Below are positions 6,404 through 10,930 of a DNA stretch of 10,930 nucleotides, piece by piece. Under the pieces are notes generated by a model. That model did not search any database and was not told the origin of the DNA. It saw only the letters and a program-made list of their open reading frames with translations. Made by a program: the position numbers and the translations under genes. This stretch comes from PHAA01 sp964584415 (GTDB lineage Bacteria; Bacillota; Syntrophomonadia; Syntrophomonadales; Syntrophomonadaceae). Numbering within the stretch: position 1 is the stretch's first letter; each line of letters starts with the position of its first letter. The stretch covers positions 1 to 10,930 of the forward strand of contig CAZOZX010000069.1 in assembly GCA_964584415.1 (NCBI GenBank), given 5' to 3'.

Positions 6404-7765
6404 ATGAGAAGAGATGACATTACTAAGATTATTTTGCCCGAAGACAAGATGCCCAGACATTGGTATAATGTTCAAGCCGATATGCCCACACCACTGTCTC
6501 CTCCATTACATCCGGCAACCAAAGAACCTCTGGGGCCTGCGGACCTGGCACCGCTATTTCCAATGGGATTGATTGCCCAGGAAGTTTCCACCGAAAGATT
6601 TATTGAGATTCCCGAGGAAGTCAGGGAACTGTATAAGTTGTGGAGACCTTCGCCTTTATACCGCGCCCATGGTCTGGAGAAAGCCCTTGGAACCCCATGC
6701 CGTATCTATTATAAATTTGAAGGGGTAAGCCCGGTCGGCAGTCACAAACTGAATTCAGCCCTGCCGCAAGTTTATTATAACAAGGCTGAGGGAATTACCC
6801 GCCTTACCACTGAAACCGGTGCCGGTCAGTGGGGTACCGCGTTATCACTGGCCTGCAAGTTGTTCGGCCTGGAATGCATGGTATATATGGTACGGGTAAG
6901 TTTTAACCAGAAACCTTACCGGCGCATGATAATGAACGTTTATGGAGCCAACTGTGTACCCAGTCCCAGCAACCTGACCGAAAGCGGTCGAGCTGAGCTG
7001 GCCAAGCATCCTGATACTCCCGGTACTTTGGCAATAGCCATCAGTGAAGCGGTTGAGGATGCGGTAAAGAGGGAGGATACTCATTATTCACTGGGCAGTG
7101 TTCTGAATCATGTATGCGTACATCAGAGCATCATTGGCCAGGAAGTAAAACTGCAAATGGAAATGGTAGATGATTATCCCGATATGGTTATCGGCTGCTG
7201 CGGTGGCGGCAGTAATTTTGCCGGAATTGCCTTCCCGTTTATCCCTGATAAGATAGCCGGCAAGAAAGTCCGATTGATCGGGGTAGAACCGTCCGCTTGC
7301 CCCACTTTGACCCGTGGCACATTTGCTTATGACTTTGGTGATGTAGCAGGATTCACTCCGCTTCTTAAGATGTACACGCTTGGTCACGATTTTACTCCGG
7401 CCGGAATACATGCCGGGGGGCTAAGGTATCATGGGGAATCACCACTGGTTAGCCAGTTATACCACGATGGACTGCTTGAGGCCACTTCAGTAGGCCAAAC
7501 TGGTGTATTTGAGGCTGCTATGATGTTTGCTCAATCTGAAGGTATAGTGCCTGCACCAGAGTCCTCCCATGCCATCCGGATCGCCATAGATGAAGCCCTA
7601 AAGGCCAAAGAAGAGGGTGTTTCCAAGGCGATAGTATTTAACCTGAGTGGCCATGGCCAAATGGACTTGGCAGCCTATGACAATTACCTCTTTGGGCAGA
7701 TGGAAGATTACGCACCCAGTGACGAAGAGATTCAATTAAGTTTAAAGACCTTACCAACCGCATAA
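6404..7765 (+). CDS. trpB: TrpB2-type tryptophan synthase beta-like PLP enzyme
   Basis: This 453-residue fold-type II PLP enzyme belongs to the longer TrpB2 subgroup, shown by its N-terminal extension WYNVQADMPTP with PPLHP, and LAPLFPM. PLP-lysine is Lys115 in SPVGSHKLNSA. Glu137 in TETGAGQWG is the catalytic acid position, and CGGGSN (266-271) binds the PLP phosphate. NLSGHGQMD (413-421) closes the site. TrpB makes tryptophan from indole and serine. TrpB2 proteins usually lack the TrpA-contact features and may salvage free indole or act on serine or a related substrate. No trpA or other trp gene is nearby. ATG 6404 lies ten bases after AGGAGAG. It has its own promoter and terminator. Confidence 0.94.
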   Translation: MRRDDITKIILPEDKMPRHWYNVQADMPTPLSPPLHPATKEPLGPADLAPLFPMGLIAQEVSTERFIEIPEEVRELYKLWRPSPLYRAHGLEKALGTPCRIYYKFEGVSPVGSHKLNSALPQVYYNKAEGITRLTTETGAGQWGTALSLACKLFGLECMVYMVRVSFNQKPYRRMIMNVYGANCVPSPSNLTESGRAELAKHPDTPGTLAIAISEAVEDAVKREDTHYSLGSVLNHVCVHQSIIGQEVKLQMEMVDDYPDMVIGCCGGGSNFAGIAFPFIPDKIAGKKVRLIGVEPSACPTLTRGTFAYDFGDVAGFTPLLKMYTLGHDFTPAGIHAGGLRYHGESPLVSQLYHDGLLEATSVGQTGVFEAAMMFAQSEGIVPAPESSHAIRIAIDEALKAKEEGVSKAIVFNLSGHGQMDLAAYDNYLFGQMEDYAPSDEEIQLSLKTLPTA

Positions 7766-7789
7766 ATGTAAGATCAGAGAATGCTTAAT

Positions 7790-7820
7790 CCCGGATATCT
7801 TCTGCAGGTATCCGGGTTTT
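7790..7820 (+). terminator. Probable Rho-independent terminator after trpB2
   Basis: The stem CCCGGATATC (7790-7799) pairs with GGTATCCGGG (7807-7816): 10 bp with one G-U pair and a 7-base loop. It is followed by only four T (7817-7820), then CACTATTTG, so termination may be partial and some transcripts may continue into trmK. Confidence 0.75.
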
Positions 7821-7853
7821 CACTATTTGAGTAATTGTTTTGAGGTTGAATCT

Positions 7854-8555
7854 ATGACGACTTTGTCCAGGCGCTTAGAGATACTAGCCAATCTGGTAGA
7901 GCCAGGCCGAACTGTAGCTGACATTGGCAGCGACCATGCTGCGTTAGCACTGTACCTGGCTGAGAATAATATATCCCCCAGGGTGATAGTCAGTGAATTA
8001 GGGGACGGCCCATATAATAGAGCCAGCCAGGCTGTCGAATACAGTCAATTCAGATCACGCATTTCCCTTCGTCAGGGTAACGGTCTGCAGGTACTGCTCC
8101 CGGGAGAAGTCGACATTATCGTCTTAGCCGGTATGGGGGGAGATACCATCGTGGAGATTTTGAGTCATGATTGGCCTAAATCTGCATCTTATAACCGATA
8201 CCTTTTCCAGCCCATGAGCAAAAGCAGTGTTTTGCGACAGACCCTGGCCGAGCAAGGTTGGTTAATTGAGGACGAAAAGCTGGTTAAAGACAACCACCGA
8301 ATTTTCACAGTCATTGCTGCCCGTCCCTTACAGCATTCTTACCAGCTTACAGATTTAGAACAAGAGATAGGGCCGGTAATCTTAAGAACAAACGATAATC
8401 TGAAAAGAGAATATCTACGCCAAAAATTGATAAAATGGCGCAGGATCTATGATACGATGATGGCAGCCGGGCAACCTTACCTGATTTCTTTAGCTGAGGT
8501 TTACCGGGACAGAATAATCCAGGTGGAGGAGATACTGAATGGCAGCGACGGTTAG
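7854..8555 (+). CDS. trmK: tRNA (adenine(22)-N(1))-methyltransferase TrmK
   Basis: This 233-residue class I SAM-dependent methyltransferase makes m1A22 in tRNA. The SAM-binding motif is VADIGSDHAALALYLA (about 21-36), followed by VSELGDGPYNRA (46-57), RQGNGLQVL, and LAGMGGDTIVEIL (91-103). The C-terminal third is helical and charged, like the coiled-coil domain of the family. I chose ATG 7854 because GAGG (7842-7845) precedes it by eight bases and the length then matches Bacillus YqfN. TTG 7827 would add nine residues and sits almost on the terminator. It overlaps the Nif3 gene by 17 bases, the same pairing as yqfN-yqfO in Bacillus. There the pair lies near sigA; here the neighbours differ. 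Confidence 0.93.
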   Translation: MTTLSRRLEILANLVEPGRTVADIGSDHAALALYLAENNISPRVIVSELGDGPYNRASQAVEYSQFRSRISLRQGNGLQVLLPGEVDIIVLAGMGGDTIVEILSHDWPKSASYNRYLFQPMSKSSVLRQTLAEQGWLIEDEKLVKDNHRIFTVIAARPLQHSYQLTDLEQEIGPVILRTNDNLKREYLRQKLIKWRRIYDTMMAAGQPYLISLAEVYRDRIIQVEEILNGSDG

Positions 8556-9654
8556 AGATTTGACAAAGATATTAGAGGAATATTTCCCTTTGCGATTAGC
8601 CGCTGAATGGGATAATTGCGGCTTGCAAATAGGGTCTTTGAACCAACCGCTAACCCGGGCTTTGATCGTTCTTGACCTGGATCAGGAGATAATCGATCAT
8701 GCGCGGAAGATAGGCGCAGATTTGATTATAACCCACCATCCCCTCTTCTTTTCTTCACTTAAGTCTATTAATTATGACAGCTTCAGGGGCAGAATTATCA
8801 GGGACATTGTCAAAGCCGGGATAGCCATTTATTCGGTTCATACCAACTTAGATGCCGGAGAGCGAGGATTGAACCAGATACTGGCGGAGACCTTAGGCCT
8901 CCATCATATAGAACCGCTTGATGAGTTTTATGTGGAGAAACTCTATAAACTGGTGGTTTATGTTCCTTTGTCTCACACTTCAAAAGTGAGGGATTCGATT
9001 TTAAACGCCGGGGCTGGACATATAGGCAGGTATCAGGATTGTAGTTTTAAGGTTCAGGGGACAGGCAGTTTTCGGCCGCTGGAAGGCAGTCAACCATATA
9101 TAGGGGAACAAGACCTTTTTGAGGAAGTAGAAGAGGACCGGTTGGAAACCATCGTCCCGGCATCCCTGCTCGAGCAGACTTTGAAGGCGATGAGAGAAGC
9201 TCACCCCTATGAAGAAGTGGCTTTCGACGTTTACCCCCTGCAAATTAAAGGACAGGTTCATAGCTTTGGGAGAATAGGATTATTGCCGGAATCGATGGTT
9301 CTGGATGATTTATGCATCAGGATAAAAGAAGTCTTGAGCCTTAACCATCTCACCATAGCCGGTGATCTGACCAGAAAAGTGAGGAAAATTGGAGTAGTAA
9401 GCGGAGCCGGGGCATCTTTAATAAACCAGGCTCGTAAAAAAGGCTGCGATGTCGTTTTAACCGGCGATGTAAAGTATCATGAAGCTAAGGATGCTGTAGA
9501 AAGCGGTATGATAATAATAGATGCGGGTCATCAGGGAACCGAGAAAATCATGGCCCCTTATTTATGTAGTCTATTAACCGGCGAAGTTAAAAAACGTGAA
9601 TTAATGATTGAAATTTTATCGATAGAGAACCAGGAAGTCCTGAAAATAAGGTGA
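8539..9654 (+). CDS. Nif3-family dinuclear metal protein (YqfO type, with inserted PII/CutA-like domain)
   Basis: This 371-residue protein carries Nif3 metal ligands in THHPLFF (His66, His67), YSVHTNLDAGERG (Asp105) and DAGHQGTEK (His331, Glu335). Between the two halves, residues about 135-235 form the insert found in Bacillus YqfO (YKLVVYVPLSH to AHPYEEVAFDVYPL), which resembles PII/CutA1 proteins. The length equals that of YqfO. Nif3 proteins have been linked to GTP cyclohydrolase I type 2-like annotation, but their in vivo reaction is not settled. It starts at ATG 8539 inside the end of trmK, with GGTGGAGGAG just upstream, and is probably translationally coupled to trmK. No convincing terminator follows directly. 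Confidence 0.93.
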   Translation: MAATVRDLTKILEEYFPLRLAAEWDNCGLQIGSLNQPLTRALIVLDLDQEIIDHARKIGADLIITHHPLFFSSLKSINYDSFRGRIIRDIVKAGIAIYSVHTNLDAGERGLNQILAETLGLHHIEPLDEFYVEKLYKLVVYVPLSHTSKVRDSILNAGAGHIGRYQDCSFKVQGTGSFRPLEGSQPYIGEQDLFEEVEEDRLETIVPASLLEQTLKAMREAHPYEEVAFDVYPLQIKGQVHSFGRIGLLPESMVLDDLCIRIKEVLSLNHLTIAGDLTRKVRKIGVVSGAGASLINQARKKGCDVVLTGDVKYHEAKDAVESGMIIIDAGHQGTEKIMAPYLCSLLTGEVKKRELMIEILSIENQEVLKIR

Positions 9655-9810
9655 TTTTTTCGTATAAATAATTGAAATCCCCGTATTATCTGGCTGATTC
9701 TATTCTGAAGTCCGAAAATTAGGCGTTATTTGTGGGTGACCATGTATAAAAATGAGTATGGATTGGTAGAATTAAGATAAGGGTAGATCACCAAATTTAA
9801 GTTCTTGAAG

Positions 9811-9868
9811 AAAAAAACTAAAAATTTATCAAAAAAAATAAAAAAAATACAAAATTTTTAGTTTTTTT
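9811..9868. repeat. 17-bp perfect AT-rich inverted repeat with phased A-tracts, upstream of the HU gene
   Basis: The arm at 9811-9827 (AAAAAAACTAAAAATTT) is the exact reverse complement of 9852-9868. The 24-base spacer contains two runs of eight A. Each arm contains just one G or C. Six A- or T-tracts are centred near 9814, 9822, 9834, 9843, 9857 and 9865, about one per helical turn on average, which predicts bent DNA. It may serve as a protein-binding or curvature element, a weak bidirectional terminator after nif3, or an upstream element of the HU promoter. The function is unknown. Confidence 0.85.
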
Positions 9869-9869
9869 A

Positions 9870-9898
9870 GCAGGATTTGCCGATTTAATGGGGAATGT
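9870..9898 (+). promoter_or_regulatory. Candidate sigma-H (Spo0H) promoter for the HU gene
   Basis: GCAGGATTT (9870-9878) fits the -35 consensus RNAGGAWWW. GGGGAATGT (9890-9898) fits RNNGAAT of the -10, with an 11-base spacer. The predicted start is near 9905, about 30 bases before the HU start. An alternative sigma-A reading, TTTGCC (9876-9881), 16 bases, then TAAACT (9898-9903), is weaker. Matched by eye only. Confidence 0.45.
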
Positions 9899-9936
9899 AA
9901 ACTTACGTCAAAAAATATTTAAGGGAGGATTAAGTC

Positions 9937-10263
9937 GTGAACAAATCGGAACTTGTGAAGGCTCTTGCTGAGAAAGCGGATTTCACGCAAAAAGATGCTG
10001 CCAAGGCTTTAGAAGCAATGGTAGCCACCATCCAGGATGCATTAGCAAAAGGGGACAGGGTACAAATTATAGGGTTTGGTAGCTTTGAAGTACGCGACCG
10101 CAAAGAAAGGAAAGTAATTAGTCCGGCCACCCGTCAGGAAATTACCGTCCCTGCTACTAAAGTTCCTGCATTTAAACCCGGCAAATCCTTGAAAGAAGCT
10201 ATTGCAGTGAAAAAGGCTGCTCCTGTAAAGGGCAAAAAGGCTGCTGCAAAGAAAAAGAAATAA
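9937..10263 (+). CDS. hup: HU-family DNA-binding protein with a lysine/alanine-rich tail
   Basis: This is a 108-residue nucleoid protein. Residues 1-90 form a complete HU domain: MNKSELVKALAEKADFTQKD, then IIGFGSFEVRDRKER (about 44-58), the beta-arm with the DNA-intercalating proline (Pro63 in ISPATRQE), and the closing AFKPGKSLKEAI. Bacillus HU ends near residue 92. Here 16 to 18 extra residues follow, mostly Lys and Ala (from about residue 91, VKKAAPVKGKKAAAKKKK), like a short histone H1-type tail. It wraps and bends DNA as a dimer. GTG 9937 lies seven bases after AAGGGAGGA (9921-9929). It is transcribed alone, from an AT-rich upstream region to the terminator at 10288. Confidence 0.96.
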   Translation: MNKSELVKALAEKADFTQKDAAKALEAMVATIQDALAKGDRVQIIGFGSFEVRDRKERKVISPATRQEITVPATKVPAFKPGKSLKEAIAVKKAAPVKGKKAAAKKKK

Positions 10264-10287
10264 GCTTATATTCTCGAAAACTAACAA

Positions 10288-10318
10288 GGGGGTATACCAT
10301 TGGTATACCCCCTTTTTT
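10288..10318 (+). terminator. Rho-independent terminator after the HU gene
   Basis: A perfect 11-bp stem, GGGGGTATACC (10288-10298) with GGTATACCCCC (10302-10312), has a 3-base loop and six T (10313-10318). It begins 24 bases after the HU stop. Confidence 0.97.
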
Positions 10319-10362
10319 CGGCTTAAAATCTACTTTTTAGTCAGTGGGTTCTGGAGAGTCAG

Positions 10363-10393
10363 AAAAAAGCCCGAAATTAGGCAAAACGGCTTT
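10363..10393 (-). terminator. Probable terminator of rnpB
   Basis: Read on the minus strand, AAAGCC (10393-10388) pairs with GGCTTT (10371-10366) around a 16-base loop and runs into a six-T tract ending at 10363. It starts about 17 bases beyond the rnpB 3' end. The stem is short. A seven-T run directly after the P1 helix (about 10402-10408) could also contribute. Confidence 0.55.
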
Positions 10394-10409
10394 CACAGTG
10401 CAAAAAAAT

Positions 10410-10748
10410 GCAAGTAAATCTATAAGCGGAGTTCTGTCTTAGATAATCATCTATCTAGGATGACAGTTGCCTGTCACCTCCAGCGACCTAACCCGGGAGC
10501 GGGGCGGGCAACCTCATTGCTCCTCTATTCGGTCTTGCTCCAGGTGGGGTTTGCCTAGCCAGACAGTCACCTGCCTGCTGGTGAGCTCTTACCTCACCGT
10601 TCCATCCTTACCAGAGAATCTCCCTGGCGGTTTATTTCTGTGGTACTATCCTTGGGGTCGCCCCCACTGGACGTTATCCAGCACCTTGCCCTATGGAGCT
10701 CCGACTTTCCTCAGGTATATACTACCCGCGATTATCCGATTTACTTGC
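10410..10748 (-). ncRNA. rnpB: RNase P RNA, type A (catalytic RNA of tRNA 5' processing)
   Basis: The minus strand reads as an RNase P RNA of about 339 bases. Recognised parts in order: GAGGAAAGTCGGAGCTCC (P4 5' strand), ATAGGGCAAGGTGC, GGGGGCGACCCC, CCACAGAAATAAACCGCC, the P9 hairpin GGTGAG-GTAAGA-GCTCACC, AAACCCCACCTGGAGCAAGA, then ACAGAACTCCGCTTATAG near the 3' end (P4 3' strand). The ends are set by a perfect 11-bp P1 helix pairing 10738-10748 with 10410-10420. The CACCTGGAGCAAGACCGAATAG segment and overall order fit type A rather than the type B of Bacillus. The RNA is the catalytic part of RNase P, with the protein RnpA encoded elsewhere. End positions may be off by a few bases. Confidence 0.95.
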
Positions 10749-10755
10749 GGCTCTT

Positions 10756-10761
10756 ATTATA
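10756..10761 (-). promoter_or_regulatory. -10 box of the rnpB promoter
   Basis: TATAAT on the minus strand (10761 to 10756) is a perfect -10. Initiation about 7 bases on falls near 10748-10750, at the P1 5' end, so little or no 5' trimming may be needed. I see no good -35: TTGGTA (10781-10776) is only 14 bases away. The AT-rich sequence farther upstream may help. Confidence 0.75.
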
Positions 10762-10806
10762 CACGAATTTTCTATTACCAACCACATGCTATGTTGCTCA
10801 AAAAAC

Positions 10807-10824
10807 GAAATTATTTCTAATTTC
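10807..10824 (-). repeat. Small AT-rich hairpin upstream of the rnpB promoter
   Basis: On the minus strand GAAATTA and TAATTTC form a perfect 7-bp stem closed by a GAAA tetraloop and followed by G and six T. It resembles a weak terminator for a minus-strand transcript entering from beyond the window, or an upstream element of the rnpB promoter. Apart from this and the rnpB promoter, I see no gene in 10749-10930. Confidence 0.4.
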
Positions 10825-10930
10825 TCAAAAAAAGTCTGAAAGCTAGCAGGATATTGGCTGCAGTTGGAGAATAGATTACAAAGAGTTTGGTAATAGGGGC
10901 GTGTATGATAATCTTTAACGATTTATGATT

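Noticed and set aside
9655..9810. Search for a terminator, small gene or riboswitch between nif3 and the inverted repeat
   Set aside because: The only hairpin-like site near the nif3 end (CAGGA-AG-TCCTG) has a two-base loop, too tight to trust; GGGTGACC and GGTAGATCACC pair only imperfectly; no ORF with a ribosome binding site was seen.
9712..10382. Near-repeat CCGAAAATTAGGC (9712-9724) and CCGAAATTAGGC (10371-10382) on either side of the HU gene
   Set aside because: It is only 12-13 bases with one indel, no extended flanking match, and the second copy is explained as part of the rnpB terminator loop.
10467..10846. Two + strand ORFs (117 and 68 codons) across this segment
   Set aside because: They run antisense through rnpB and its promoter, have no ribosome binding site and show low-complexity, non-protein-like composition.
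1..10930. CRISPR arrays, insertion sequences, tRNA genes, prophage or attachment sites
   Set aside because: No direct-repeat array, transposase motif, tRNA-like cloverleaf or integrase was found; gene order and codon use look chromosomal throughout.

Overview
The window comes from an anaerobic, endospore-forming member of the Firmicutes, most likely class Clostridia. I infer a Syntrophomonas/Desulfotomaculum-like lineage from gene content, without a database search. The evidence is a spoIIAB-sigF pair followed by a minimal spoVA operon (AC-AD-AE only), a 2-hydroxyacyl-CoA-dehydratase-type ATP-driven electron activation system, AGGAGG-type ribosome binding sites, frequent TTG/GTG starts, and a type A RNase P RNA.

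Layout on the + strand. Positions 2-916 hold the end of spoIIAB and sigF, the tail of the forespore sigma factor operon. Positions 911-1220 hold a possible sigma-G promoter, a small dodecin-fold gene and a strong terminator. Positions 1244-3201 hold a second possible sigma-G promoter and spoVAC-spoVAD-spoVAE, the channel that moves dipicolinic acid into the spore. Positions 3254-6313 hold three tightly packed genes in the same direction: two paralogous cysteine-containing dehydratase-like subunits (DUF2229/COG3580-type and COG3581-type) and their [4Fe-4S] ATPase activator. No terminator separates them from spoVAE. Positions 6330-7820 hold a TrpB2-type tryptophan synthase beta-like gene with its own sigma-A-like promoter and terminator. 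Positions 7854-9654 hold trmK and a Nif3-family gene, overlapping. Positions 9655-9936 are an AT-rich intergenic region with a 17-bp perfect inverted repeat, phased A-tracts and a sigma-H-like promoter. Positions 9937-10318 hold a gene for an HU protein with a lysine/alanine tail, then a terminator. On the minus strand, 10410-10748 is rnpB with its own -10 box and terminator, converging on the HU gene.

How the parts fit. SpoIIAB holds SigF inactive until the forespore forms; SigF then leads to SigG. The two sigma-G-like promoters share the same 9-base -10 region and an 18-base spacer. They would switch on the dodecin-like gene and spoVA together in the late forespore. The three-gene redox system directly after spoVAE is the most interesting part: its position suggests, but does not prove, co-transcription with spoVA and a role in sporulation or spore revival. 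The remaining genes (trpB2, trmK, nif3, HU, rnpB) are housekeeping.
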